DNA from: Kingdonia uniflora
Taxonomy: Eukaryota; Streptophyta; Magnoliopsida; Ranunculales; Circaeasteraceae
Direction of reading: 5' to 3'
DNA: 64,000 bases
NCBI GenBank assembly: GCA_014058105.1
Contig: JACGCM010002659.1
Coordinates: 1,116,001 to 1,180,000, forward strand
Part shown: one piece after another, positions 1 through 12,426 of the stretch
Numbering within the stretch: the stretch's first letter is position 1
Layout: each line of letters starts with the position of its first letter
Program-made: the position numbers and the translations under genes
Notes under the pieces: model-generated
Seen by the model: the letters and a program-made list of their open reading frames with translations, nothing else
What the model was told of the DNA's origin: nothing
The model's database searches: none

Positions 1-2039
1 TGGCATTGAGTGACCAATATTTGTTTATGATTTTCGCTAATTTATGGTGTTACTATATGTTTCAGATATGGGTTAATTTCATCGAAAAGTGTGAGCTTAC
101 TGGAAAAAAGCTTATTACAAATGGAACAATTGGTTTTGACAACCTGGAGTCTTGGCAACACTCAAAGATCAAGATAATTAACACTGGAATTCCTTCATAT
201 TCATTTCTCCAGTGCATTCTCATATATATCAAGAGTGGTTCCCCTGGCTTTATCTTGCGTACGACAAACTCTACTTGACATTACTTATTATATATTTTTG
301 GAATTATTTAGGCACTTTAGGTTGTCGTGTGGTTGTGCAACCCTACGCTTCATAATTGAGAGAGATCACTCCCTAGACTTGTAAAATTATGAAAACAAAG
401 AAGAGTTTTGGAGATTTTTTGCAGTCACGCCCCAAAATCCGTATTCTAAGACTTGCCAGAATACGTATCTCGAGGCAGTGAACAAGTCGGGCATCCCCTA
501 ACGGATGACCCCAGCTAATATAAAAATTATAGAAATTTATAATACTGCATCCACACAATAGTAAGCATAGCGAAAATAACAAGATTAAAAAAGAAAGTCT
601 AAAACCAACTCCTATCAATTTGCCAATCAAAATGGCTACAACCAAAGAAATAAAATAGAATCTCACATCAACGGTAAACAAACTAAAAGAACGTCGTAAC
701 AATGCCCATCTACCACCCCTAGCAGTTCTAAATACCTTGTTAAAGACCCGGTCCTGAAATATATCGCACAAGGCGTTAACAAACCATAGCTAAGCAAGTA
801 CATTATCCTTAAAATTCACCATATAAGATAAGGTATATAGACAATGGTAATGATACAATATATAGAAATATTGTCTATTATCAAGCAAGATTCCTATGAT
901 ATATAACTATTCAATTCATAAATTTTATTATCAAGATTCAAGACGATATTCATGGACAATATGTATGTGAATATTATTCTATCAGTAAATTGTATACATG
1001 GCTTGCTCATATGGCTTAACCATACTCTAGAAATCTTCTGTCCTCGACTCGGAAAGTAATCCAAAATTTATCAGGATTAGATTATCTTTTAGAGCTTAAA
1101 GCCCATGAAAATGCCCAAGGTTCTGCATAATCCCAATGACCTGACCAACACTCTTTTAGGAATAAATCCCAACGAGATGCCTACGGTTTAAATCAATGAC
1201 CTGACTAATGCTCTTTCAGGGATTGAAGCCCATGGAAATGTTATAAACTCTGTTATTTCCTATGACTTGACAAATATTCTTTTAAGGATTGAAACCCATA
1301 GAAATGTCAAGATTTACTATAGACCTGACCAATATAACCCTAATGCATACCACACTTCTTATTAATTACCCCAAATAACACCTATCCCTTAATTTTATAA
1401 CTCTTTAAGCCACTGGATCTCATGCATTTCTCCATAATTTTAAGAGAAAATTGAATCCAAGTGATGATCTTTGATAACCACAACAAATTTTTAGGCATTA
1501 GAAAATGCCACTATTTTTTGCAGGCAATGTAAGATCATATTGTTCAAAATAAAGTATCACATATGCTATTTTCTCATAGAGAAATATGCATTTGTTTTAG
1601 GTAATGGGTGATAATATCGAAACAAAAAAATGTGAATAGAGTTGAGGGAAGGGTTTAAATTGGCTAATTAAACCGATGATTATAATGAAGGAGCAAATTA
1701 TTAGTCTCCACATGTTTTAATCTTAGCTGTTAGATGCACTACTTTAAACAATTTGTCGCCACAAACATTAAGATACCTAGACGTTGTTTTATACACACAA
1801 GGATGGGAGAAAGTCACGTTTTTGATTCGTTCCCCTCCTGGTGAGCTGCCCAAAACCATTTTTTTTTTATTGAGGCAAAAACATAAAAAAAAATGACTTG
1901 GAGAATGATTTGTCTCTTGTTGGGGTCACTCTTACAATATTAGATCCAATAGTATGTATCCTAAACGGCTGAAATCTTCGTCATGTTAGAATTAGGTGAG
2001 TCCTTATCAAATCCCTTAGCTTATCATACTAGACCCTAG
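1..2039. other. Gene-free left flank, probable old TE remnants
   Basis: I found no gene that I can support here. Short ORFs at 6-278 (+) and 373-771 (-) match nothing I recognise, and the second is low-complexity and hydrophobic. The phrase starting GTCACGCCCC near 424 and the degenerate repeats at 1128-1335 look like the tail of an old retrotransposon, but no LTR pair or TIR could be paired inside the window. The start of the element, if any, would be left of position 1. Confidence 0.4.
1128..1335. repeat. Degenerate short tandem repeat, about three units
   Basis: The phrase ATGACCTGACCAACACTCTT, followed by an AGGGATTGAAxCCCATGGAAATG-type tail, recurs about three times at roughly 65-70 bp spacing (near 1136, 1196 and 1262), each copy diverged. 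This is an old tandem array in non-coding DNA. It could be the 3' tail of a decayed retrotransposon. Confidence 0.5.
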
Positions 2040-2502
2040 CTTATGAGAGAGTGCTATGGCCTCTGCTAATGGATCGGACCGGATTGGGGTCACTGGACCG
2101 GGTTCGGGTCGAACCCCTCCTCATAACCCGATTAATAAAAAACTCTGTGGGGTTTAGGCTGGAGTTGTAATCTCAGAGTACACAAAGTCGGCATCGTTGA
2201 TTCTTAGCTCTCTCTCTAATGGAGGCCAATAGGTGAAATATACGATTTTGACCCTAAACTCCAAACCAAAGAGATAAAGCCAACCTCTCTCTCTTTCTTC
2301 CTATGTTTATCATCTCCTCTAGATCGATAACAAGAGACGATTTACACCGACACAGAGGCACCGATTTCCTCATCATCAAAACCCCTAAAAAAACCCATCT
2401 CCTCTTTGGCAATTTGAGCTCTGACCCAGTGATCAGCTCGATCTGAAACCCTCTGGGTGTTTGATATTTTGATCTTGGAGCAACCCCAGATCGAAACATT
2501 GA
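2040..2502 (+). promoter_or_regulatory. Promoter and 5' leader of the BAH/Agenet gene
   Basis: The sequence just before the first ATG changes to a CT-rich stretch (2280-2345) typical of plant 5' leaders. A CCAAT motif lies at about 2226 (GGCCAATAGG). No clear TATA box was seen at the expected distance, so the start of transcription is not fixed. Inferred from position only. Confidence 0.35.
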
Positions 2503-5500
2503 ATGATGGAGTCGTCGTTGTCACCTTTGCCCTCGTTGGGACCGTATGTGGGATGGGAGGAGGTGATTGTGTCGAACGAGAAGGGGAGAAGAGAAGTTCA
2601 TTACTATTTGAAGAGAAGGGGTGGGGCAAGTTCTGATCTTGCTGTGGTTGGGATTGAGAGGACCATTAGACATATGTCGTATCACTATGCGCTTGCGAAT
2701 ACCGAGTCGCCGCCGAATCTGAAGTTGAAATCTAGAAGGGAGGTTATTGGGTGGTTGTCGTCAATTGTACAAGGTAAGATTTTGGTTTGGTTATTTGTGT
2801 TTTGTAGATTGGGATTTGGTTGGTGTTGGTGTTGTTGTAGCGTTAGTTTTGGGAGATTGTTGATTTTGAGGGGATATTGGTGGGTTTAGGGAGATTTAGG
2901 GTGTTTTTGGGAGGTTGGAGTAGATAAAAGATTGATTATTATGGTCAAGATGCAATTTTTATGAGAATCACTACACAGTCTACACCCATTAGCTGTATCT
3001 CTTTGCTTTCATACCCGAAAAAAATCAAATTTTTTCTACTCTAGTTTAGGGATTTTGTTTCGAATTTAGAGACGATATATATGTCTGACAGGAATACCCA
3101 ATTTTCAGAAGGTCAACATGCTTTCTATGATATTTCCTTCAATTTGACTGCCTCTGCTAGCCGCCTGCCTTTGCCGTTGAATAGGCGTACCTATAGACAC
3201 CTTACTAGTCAAGACGTTGGAGAAGTCACCTAGAGGTCAACATGATTAATCCTCTGAAATTTACTACTATTACTTTCAAAGTGAGAATTGTTTAAAATAA
3301 TGAGAATTAGGTATTTCTTTTGATTAATTGCGAAATAAGAAAAGATACATAATTTGAAACTAATCATAATGGTGTCTTCGCATTTTTGAAGATTGTCTGC
3401 GTCCTTTGATTAAGAGTACCATTTAAAGCAAGAAGACAACCTTTGAAAGATAATTGTGGAAGTTTTGCGATACCGCCGCCCTTCGGAAAAATATATTGTT
3501 TGCACTCTAATCTAGATCTTTTGTCTCAAATGTTGAGTCAGCACATTTGTCCAGGTACAGAGCCACCCTATCAAAAAATCACCTTTCTCTCAGAAATGTG
3601 AATGGCAACTTGCACAGTATATTAGTAAAAACACCACCTTTCTCTCACAACTTACAAATAGCAGTCTTCATATATGCTGCCTCTCTCTAAGAGACTCCTC
3701 TTCCCATCCATCATTTCAACAGATATAGAAGCATTCTTGACATCAACCATATAACGTCACTGATTGAAGATATAATTCTCTCAATAAGACTAAAGAATTA
3801 GAAGATAATTCATATCCTCTCCTCTAGCCGTTCATGTATAGCAGTGGTTAACTTTTTTCTTTCTTCTAGCATATATGTGCTCCACTTTAGGATCTTATGA
3901 AGCACAACAGTCGAGCACTAAGAAAATACTTTAGAAAGGAGATACGACTCCACTGGTGAATGAAAGGAAATTTATGTCACAAATTAGTCGGTAAAAGGCG
4001 TAAATTCTATTTGTTATGTTCTCCCGTCTTCTCTAAGTTGTATAACAAGCTGACCGATGAACACTGGGATGCATACAAGATTTTAATATTGGCCTTCTAA
4101 AGCCCAAGTACTTCCCTATCAGAAAACCTTATAACAACTTTTATCGTGAATAATGCATATCATACAGGAAACTTTCCCATCAAACTATGAGTACTGTACA
4201 TAACTTTTTTCGCTGAGTCTTAAATAGCTCAAGGTTGATGCATTAACTTTCCAAATATGTTAGAGAGTTAAATAGAAAGATTTAACTTGTATATCGGGTG
4301 TTATTGTTATGAAAGGTGACTCCTTTATTTACAGTTATATAAAGGAATGTCCTGAAGCTGTACGAAACCCTAGACTAGTATGGTATGGTGTAACTGACTG
4401 CACCTTAACGTACTTACTCTCTATAGAAGGACTCAACCTTGTAGATTATGTATCCAAACCCACACACTCCTCAAGAAAATTCAGATATCCCACTCTCCCA
4501 TTTCTCCAATTTTTTTTCGACATTATCATTCTCCAAACTAACATGAATCTACTACATTGCCTAGTGTCTAGAGGCCGTCTTTAATTCTATTCATCTGAAG
4601 GAACAAACAAGCGACCGCCAACTAGCTTAGGTTCCTGGGCTTGCTCAGCTTAAAAAATCTTGTGACACATCTGTCCAGCTTCCACCATTATTCAAAAGAT
4701 TTCACACGATTGGCTAGCATTTGTTTATGACTTGAGAATCTTTATGTCAGGTTTCAGTCTGAGGTGGTAATTTTGCTGTCTTCCTTGTCATCCCCATCAT
4801 ATGGGTGAAGGAGGATGACTTGAAATATGAAATGTTTCCGGTGCTATTTGAAATATCCGAGTTTTCATTCTTTTTTATCAAACCGACACGCTTGTTACTC
4901 GATTCATAGTGGAATACTTGAATAAGACATTCTGATGGTTTGCAGATCCAGCAAGTGCATGTGAAACATTTCCTTATTATAAATTCATCCTGCTTTAGAT
5001 ACCCAGCCATTGGAGATAGTATCTGATGTTAGTACAGAATATTTTCAACATAAAGTGTCTTTGTCTGTGGTCATTGCCGTATGCATAAAGGTGGTGTTCT
5101 ATTTTCTAGACCACTTCCATTCTTTGAATGCTTATTTGTGACGGAGGCTTATAGATGCTGGCTGCATGATATGAATTGGTCTAGCTTTACATCCTGATTT
5201 GCTTGGACAATGATTCGTCTAACCCTTTGTGTTTTGTTATCGAAGTCTTCTATAACTTGGGAGCTGCTCGGCATCCCTAGCTCTGTACCGTAAAGGTTTT
5301 ATAATTCATGTAAACTCAAGTATATATTAAGATGTACCCAAAGTGGGTTTGAATGGATTTCGAAGTAATAAGTGACAGCAATATAGTGTCTACAACTTTA
5401 CCAGGTACAAAGATAGCTAACTGAACTCAAGAAAAACATGTGAAAGTTTGAAACTGCTTTGAAAGTTATTCACCGTGACTTGGTCATGGGTAGTACTAGT

Positions 5501-8500
5501 TGTAGTACATTTAACAAGCGGTAAACTAACACTTAACACGTCATATACATCGTTGTCTACTACTTTGTCAGAAAATATATTTTTTTGGAAGAAACTTCTA
5601 ATTTTTGGATTTTTTTTTTCCAAAGGTGAGCTGTGGGACTAACCCCCATGATAAAATAAAAGTAACCACTATGTACAAGGTGGTGACAAACTCCAACCCC
5701 AAACAGGGGGAAGGAGGGCCTGAACACCAATAGGATAGCACAAATAACAACAAAAGAAGTTTCCGGACTTTGAACTTGATGAATAAAGATAAGCAAAACT
5801 TAGCTCTGTGGATTAAGAAGGCTTAAAGCAGGAAACCAACCAAAAGAAAAAAAAAACAAGAGCAGGTAGCAAGCTGAACCATAACAACAACAACCCCAAT
5901 CACCTGAAGCTAGGCTCCCATGCCTACTTCAAACTAGAGTATGATCCTGAGTACATCTCTCCTCAGAATGGATCTGTAGAAAAGGAAGAGGGCAACCAGA
6001 CTAGATCCCTCTCCAGTAGACCTTTCCTGCTGCATCATCATCAACCAACTGCTTTAGCTCAATAGAAAAGGTATTAGGGTCCACCTCCATCTCACTTTGA
6101 ACTGTAAGCGTTTTGGATAAATGGTCTGCAACTTTATTGCATTCTCTATATATATGCTTTATCTCAAAGCTGTCAAACTGCAAGATGGAATTTCTAATAG
6201 AGAGAGTAATAGCTCTAGTATCCCTGGGAGGATCACAGAGCCCTTAAACAAATCGGATGGCTGTTGTGGAGTCAGATCCCACACGCAGTCTTTTGATTCT
6301 ACGCTTAATTGCCAGCTTCAGATCACGATCAATGCCCTGGAGCTCATGAGTAGTAATGAACTGTTTGGCCATGTACCCAGGCTCAGTTCATTACTATTCA
6401 TGACCACCCTTTGAGTTGAGGGCTCCATCAGTGTTGAGGCAAGTGATACCCTCAGCTGGCTTTTCTCATTTGCATTGAATATACATGATGGTGGTCCATG
6501 TAACCACAATTCTCCACTTCTCAATTAGTTGTCTATTTATGTCATTGTCTTCAATCTCCATAGTTTTGTAAGACAATTTCTCTCTAACTGTGTTGATTAT
6601 TTTGTGTAATATGTTGATAGCCAAGCTTCTTTACTTGTTAAACCCCCTGTGGGTTTTTCAAACGAAGATTTTCTCAAAGAGTAAATTGTTGATGAATGAA
6701 GAGGTGAGATACTTGTCTAAGTTATCTTGATGCGTATTGGGGTAACTCTTGTCAAGATTTTACACTTCTTGACGTTTTAACTAACATAATAATTCTTCAC
6801 ACATTTCGGGGCTAGGGCTGAATATAAAGTGATAATTGTGTGTCAATGATGAGCGACAGTGCTAACTTGGGGTTCACCAATTATTTTCTAATATTAGAAA
6901 TACTCATTTTTGAATGACTACCAGAGAATTGCTTATCTTCCAAGTATGCAAAAATCTTTAATAAGGCTAAACAGCCTAAACAGCAAAAGATATTCAAAAA
7001 CCCAAACTAGGATATTCATAAACTTATTGTCACCGAGCCATAATAGCTGCCTCCCCACTACTTCAAGACGCTTTAATTGAAAGCTAGATGGGCTTTCAGT
7101 GTACCTATGAGTAATTGTCCTTTCTTTTTTTGCATGCTGCAGTTATTGCTGTATCACAGCAAAACATCATGCTGGGCTACAGAGCTTATAAGCCATTGAG
7201 AGGTTCTAATTGTAAACTGACACAAGAAGATTAATATCCTTTATTCTTTGTTAGAGAGTATGATTCGAGTATTTCAAGGTTTTATACTCTCCAACAGCCT
7301 TCACATTCATTTTGTTCCTCTCATAACCACTTCTATACCTGTTTGTGAATATATGTGTTTTTCTTTCTTAGAGGGTATGCTAGAGGTATGTCAAGGTCTT
7401 CTTACATGCTTTTGACGCCTTTCATACTCATGTTTGTCTTTCTTAACGCTTTATACTTATTCTACACAAACGAAGTTTGACCTTTAATATTGTTATTATT
7501 CTCTGTGGGGCTCTCGATCTCATTTTGCTATATTTCTGTACCATTTTACTTGTTCATTGTTGAATGATATTTACGTGCTTTACTTCTTGCTACCTGTTGA
7601 AGTGTTCGATACTTTTTCCCCATTTCTGATGCTGTTTCTTTTGTACAATAGTAATGTTGTGAGTTTTGGTTATTCTTTTCTTCCTCGTCCATGTAATATA
7701 CGCACTTACAAAGTCATTTACAAGCTCATTCTTTCGGAATGTTTCAGATTTTTCCTCTCGTGGGTCCTCCCAACCAGTTGACGAGACTATGGATAATGAT
7801 GACGTTTTCAATGCAACCGTTCCGACCTTTAAGGTTATTATGATGGACTATTGATCTTTTTTTCTTGTCATTTCTCTTAACTTGAGAAACTACTATTTCT
7901 CTTTTTGTGATATTTTCTGCTATTTAGGATCTTGATTTAAGGAGGTCAGGGCACTACAACGATTTTTTGTGGATTGGCCCTAGTTGGACATGCAGGAAGC
8001 GGAGGAGGCATTATGAGTCTTTTTTCCGCAACGGAATTGCCATTTCAGTGAGTGAAACCTACTTCAGTTCCTGTGAAAGGATCGCCTTCTGCTTTTTTAC
8101 TCATACTTCACTGTTATGTATCTCTTTTTTCAGGTCCAAGACTTTGTCTATGTTTTAGCTGAAAAGAACAAAAGACTTGTTGCATACTTGGAAGATCTGT
8201 ACGAGGACTCCAGAGGCAACAAGAGAGTATTGGTGCAATGGTTTCACAAAATTGATGAGGTTGGTCTTGTTTTACCTCCCAATTTTAATGACAGAGAGAT
8301 TTTCTTATCTCTTTCTCGTCAAGATCTCAGTGCCGAATGCATAGATGGTTTAGCAATGGTCCTCAATCCCCAGCATTTCGAGAAGTACCTGAATGAGGCA
8401 ACACACTCATTGTGGGAACCATTTTTGTGCCACAGGCTATTTGACAATGGCAATATCACAGCCTTTGACATCACTCAAATCCAAGGTTACTGGAAACAAG

Positions 8501-11076
8501 AAATACTCAGATATATGTACACTGCGAAAGTAGGATATGCTGATGATGATTTCGAGACCAGATCCACAAAAAGAAGCCGTAGGCCAAAGTGCAAGAACTT
8601 GAACAGGCACATGAATGAGAAAATACAGACTCCTGGCCTATTCTTAGACGTTGCTTCTCATGTTGAAGTGCTATCCCAAGATAGTGGCATTAGAGGATGT
8701 TGGTTTAGAGCAGTAATTCTCAAGAGCAACAAAGACAAGGTGAAAGTGCGGTATGAAGATGTTAAGGACGTTGAAGATGAAACTAAACATTTGGAGGTAA
8801 AATTTCTAAAACCTTATAATTTTACTTCTCATTTTCATGTGTTTTCGTTGTTAGTTAAAGAGGTACAACCCTGTGACTTATTAACGTATAGTAGTAGTAA
8901 CGATTTCAAGCAATGTACTCAAGTAAATTTGAAGTCACTACATTTAGCATTAGTGCCTGGTACTTAATGATTCTCTTATGGTAGTTTTGTTATTGAGGAT
9001 GACCATGTTGTGGAAATCCCTAAGATCTTTGTGATAAAGAGATGACAATTTAATAGAAATGCATGGACGCCAGAATCTCCACAAGAAAAAAAAATGAAAT
9101 TCTTCTCCATAGAGGCAACTGACGGTATTTCAAGCTTGTTAATAATTGCTCCTCCAAGTCTGATGCAGTGAACCCCATAGGAATCTGCTGGGTTGCCAAA
9201 ACCAATTTTTCATCATGAAAGTACTGTCATCATTAATCAATTAAACTTTACATAGTCTCTAAGTCTACTGCACACACAATCATAGGGAATGTACACTTGT
9301 GCGAGTCTCCAAGTCTACTGCACATACAATCATATGGAATGTACACTTGTGCGTTCTGTGAAGTGAGCTCCCCATATTAGAAAATCAAAACCATTAGTCT
9401 CCAAGTCTACTCTTACACAATCATATGGCATGTACACTTGTGCGAGTCTCCCAAGTCTACTGCACAAGCAATCATATGGAATGTACACTTGTGCGTTCTG
9501 TGAAGTGAGCTCCCCATAATAGAAAATCAAAACCATCGACTGCAAGCTTGTGCAGTTAATGATACAAATTACCAACATGCAATGATTTTGTAGTCTCCCA
9601 TAACATCCAATGCAAACCCACGAGACCTGTGTTCGATTCTAGAGTAGCAAACACTCGTTAGATGATGATTCTCTTTTTTAAGCTGACCGTCTTCTTTAGG
9701 TAACTCTTATTCCCCTCTCTGATTTGGATCGACTTGAAACATTGTGACTTGTCACCCATTAACTAACTTCATGATGATCTGCCAACATGTTGTAAATCTA
9801 CCGTTTCAACAGTTATCCCACGAATCTAATGGTTTTCTCATATCACACTACCATACAAGCAGGATATACACAACTTGTAATTCTCCTCCATATCACATGT
9901 ATGTTGCTCTGTCTTGTCGACCTGTCGTTGAATAGGAAAGGGTGTTATAGACTACTTAGAACATAAAAGAATTTCTAACTCGACATGAAGAGAAACACTT
10001 TTGTCTTTTAGAACTTCATAATAACTCAAAATGGATGTATGTTAGACCTGCTAATAACAACTTCAATTCACACATTGGTTTGTTTTCGTGGATTGTTTTC
10101 CTGTTTCAAGTCTTGTCCTGGTTACTTACTCTATGTTTTGTTCATGTAGGAATGGGTTCTTGCTTCCAGAGTAGCTCTGCCTGATGAGTTGGGCCTCCGG
10201 TTATGTGGAAGAACAACCCTTCGTCCATGCCCATCATCCATCAAAGACAAAGTCCTGTCGGGCTTTGTCGATGTTGGCACCCCTGTGGATGCGTGGTGGC
10301 ACGATGGCTGGTGGGAAGGTATTGTGGTTCGAAGCGAAACAGAGAACAGAGTTCACATATATTTTCCAGGTACGGGAAAACAATTCTGACTTGCTCTTAA
10401 AATGATTGTTCTTGCAAAATTTAATTGTGAATAAAAGGTTCAATGCAAGACTAATAGCTCATCTTTAGATAATTATTGTTCTTGCAACATTTAATTTATT
10501 ACTGGAACCTTTATTAACCTTGCAGGAGAAAATAGACTATCTATTTTTGTCTGCACTGACCTGAGGCTTTCTCAAGATTGGGTATCCAACAAGTGGAACC
10601 GTATAGAAGGAAGGCCAGATTTTGTTAGTTCCATTCTATCTAGACTAGAAATTGGGCAAGACGCAGGTCCACCGGGTAATACTATATTTGATAAACAACA
10701 GCTTGGGAGCAACTGCCATGTTGATGCCTCTTCACTAAAAAACGTGAGGGCTTCGTGCAGCAACACCACTTCATGTTCAGAACCTTTTGATGATAATGGA
10801 AAGGAAGTGGTACCAAACCTAGCGAAAGATAATTTTCTCAATTCTTTGAAATGGAGTGCTTCACGGAAAAGAAGACGTGTTAGAGATAGATCTCAGAGGA
10901 AAGGTAGTTTGGCTAGTAGTAGTAGCAGCCAGGAAGACTTGGGATTAGGCCGTGATTCTGAGAGTCTTTTAGTGGGAACCTCTTCCGTTCAGGTTGATCT
11001 TGAAAACTGCAAATACCAAGGTGATTTTGTTATCAATTCATCTATTCCCCCTCTTAGTATGATCATGTCCAGGTGA
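2503..11076 (+). CDS. BAH and tandem-Agenet domain protein (chromatin reader type)
   Basis: Six exons join in frame: 2503-2773, 7748-7833, 7928-8047, 8134-8796, 10150-10369, 10526-11076, all with GT-AG borders, giving about 636 residues. Exons 3-4 (residues ~140-280) hold a BAH domain ([20 protein letters not shown], then [11 protein letters not shown]). Residues ~329-385 form one Agenet/Tudor unit (ASHVEVLS.., GCWFRAVI) and ~421-470 a second ([16 protein letters not shown]). The tail is basic ([12 protein letters not shown]) and serine-rich. In plants this BAH plus Agenet layout belongs to nuclear proteins thought to read histone marks; an Arabidopsis relative is, from memory, At5g55600. Two ATGs are adjacent (2503 and 2506), so either could be used. 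Intron 1 is almost 5 kb and holds a LINE fragment; intron 4 holds tandem repeats. The stop follows an AGGTGA that could also serve as a donor, so further 3' exons are not excluded. Confidence 0.9.
2774..7747 (+). other. Intron 1 of the BAH/Agenet gene (about 5 kb)
   Basis: Bounded by CAAG|GTAAGA at 2773/2774 and TTTCAG|AT at 7747/7748; the split codon G|AT restores an Asp and an open frame. Its only recognisable content is the minus-strand LINE fragment near 6.0-6.5 kb and a T-run near 5.6 kb. ORFs at 4309-4584 and 4747-5010 look fortuitous. Confidence 0.75.
6001..6535 (-). pseudogene. LINE RNase H fragment inside intron 1
   Basis: Read on the minus strand, two frames give pieces of the RVT_3-type RNase H domain of plant LINEs. 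~6410-6450 gives [13 protein letters not shown] with the first catalytic Asp. 6183-6001 gives [19 protein letters not shown], the C-terminal part with the conserved N-x-xAD. Stops and frameshifts separate them. A T-run at ~5609-5621 could be the reverse of a poly(A) tail, placing the 3' end of the insertion about 400 bp further left. Opposite to the host gene and inert. Confidence 0.75.
9254..9536. repeat. Two-level tandem repeat in intron 4 of the BAH/Agenet gene
   Basis: A ~50-bp unit (AGTCTCCAAGTCTACTGCAC ... GTACACTTGTGCG) occurs at about 9254, 9304, 9395 and 9444. Pairs of units are followed by a ~42-bp spacer (TTCTGTGAAGTGAGCTCCCC ...) at 9354 and 9495, so the whole ~140-bp block of unit, unit, spacer is itself duplicated. 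It is intronic (8797-10149) and not coding. Confidence 0.85.
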
Positions 11077-12413
11077 TCTCTTGCCTTTTGGTCCTCGCTA
11101 GAGTATGAGATGATTGTAAATATGCATCCACAAAATGCAGCTTTAAGAAATTGTCATTTTAGAGGACACTTAGCTTAATTAGGCTTTAGATTTTTATCAG
11201 GTTTGACCATAATTATTATTTTCTCTGGGCATAGACAAAATAAGCCCTTCATATATTTTGCAGCATAGATTAACTTATGTTAATTATGGTTCTCATTGTT
11301 ATATTACTATTGTGGTTAGATTGTTTTTAAGTCACCTTTTATGCGAAGTTTGTGGAATGCAAGAGTGGTAGTCAGTTGCATAGATCTGTTTATACTACTG
11401 TCCGTGATCTGCTAGTGAAGTGTTTTTATTCTTATTAGCAAAAATTACCTGGATGGTGAATGAGAAATTGTTGTGATGTTTTATCATATTCTTACTAATA
11501 CTGAGTTTTGATTTTTTGGTGCCGTGGTATATTTCACAATGGTTTAAATTCAAGAATGACTTTTATGGAGTTTCAGGTTGCTTAGAAAGCCGTTATAACC
11601 TTCGAATTTTACTTGGTGGATAAACCATAATTCCTGTTGTGTGTCGTCTGTCGTCTGATTCAAACTATTCAATAACTAAAGTGCATCACCCTATAGAGTT
11701 AATACAAAACAAAGGAGACCGGTTAATAAAATTGCAGTGTGTGAGTTTTACTGGTTACATACCTTTTTTATTCCCGGAGAAGAAAGAAAAACATGCAGTT
11801 CAGGTCTAGCAAATGGGTTTTGTCACCTGTACTTTTTTCAGTCAGGACCAGAAGAGACCAACTAAGCAAAAAGAGACAACTGCTTCATCCATGGAGAGAC
11901 AGTGAAATGCCAATAAAAAATGGAGATAAGAGTTCACGAGATATTAGAGGTTAGATTAGTTTGTAAAAAGATTAGTGGCTGTTTACAGTATAGAATTATT
12001 GCATGCTTCATCTTGAAACATCTCTTAAAGTTTTTAACATGATTTAGGAAACTGGAAACATGTAAGAATCATTGTTCAAAGCAAAGGGTGATATAATAGG
12101 AGAAACTTACATGAAAGCATAATTCAGTTAAAGTATAAAAACTACCTCAAGAACTAACCACATGCAGTTTTAGCTCAGTTTATCTCAAACATGGATTTGA
12201 ATGCCACACAAGTAACAAAATTTAAATTCGCAGTTGTAGGTAGTCTCTTATTAGTTAATAGCCTCTTTATATTAATTGAAAATGTCGGTCCAAACTCCCA
12301 ACTACTGCAAATAAAACAATAAGTTAATTGCGGTCCCAACACAGTTGACACAAAACAATAAGTTAATTACTCTCTATGCTAATAATGTAAAGGTGGTTCC
12401 CATAGTATTTATA
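11077..12413. other. 3' flank of the BAH/Agenet gene, no gene seen
   Basis: AT-rich sequence with no ORF, repeat or TE end that I can support. The first few hundred bases must contain the 3'UTR and poly(A) site, but no single signal stands out. Confidence 0.5.
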
Positions 12414-12426
12414 TACAAAAGTTTTA

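Noticed and set aside
373..771. Minus-strand ORF of 132 codons as a gene
   Set aside because: Hydrophobic, low-complexity, no recognisable domain, no splice partners, and it overlaps sequence that looks like a retroelement tail.
4309..4584. Plus-strand ORF of 91 codons in intron 1
   Set aside because: Sits wholly within the intron of the BAH/Agenet gene, no domain, composition like surrounding non-coding DNA.
9620..9660. GTGTTCGATTCTAGAG as a tRNA B box or SINE
   Set aside because: No matching A box at the right distance and no cloverleaf could be drawn; single motif matches of this length are expected by chance.
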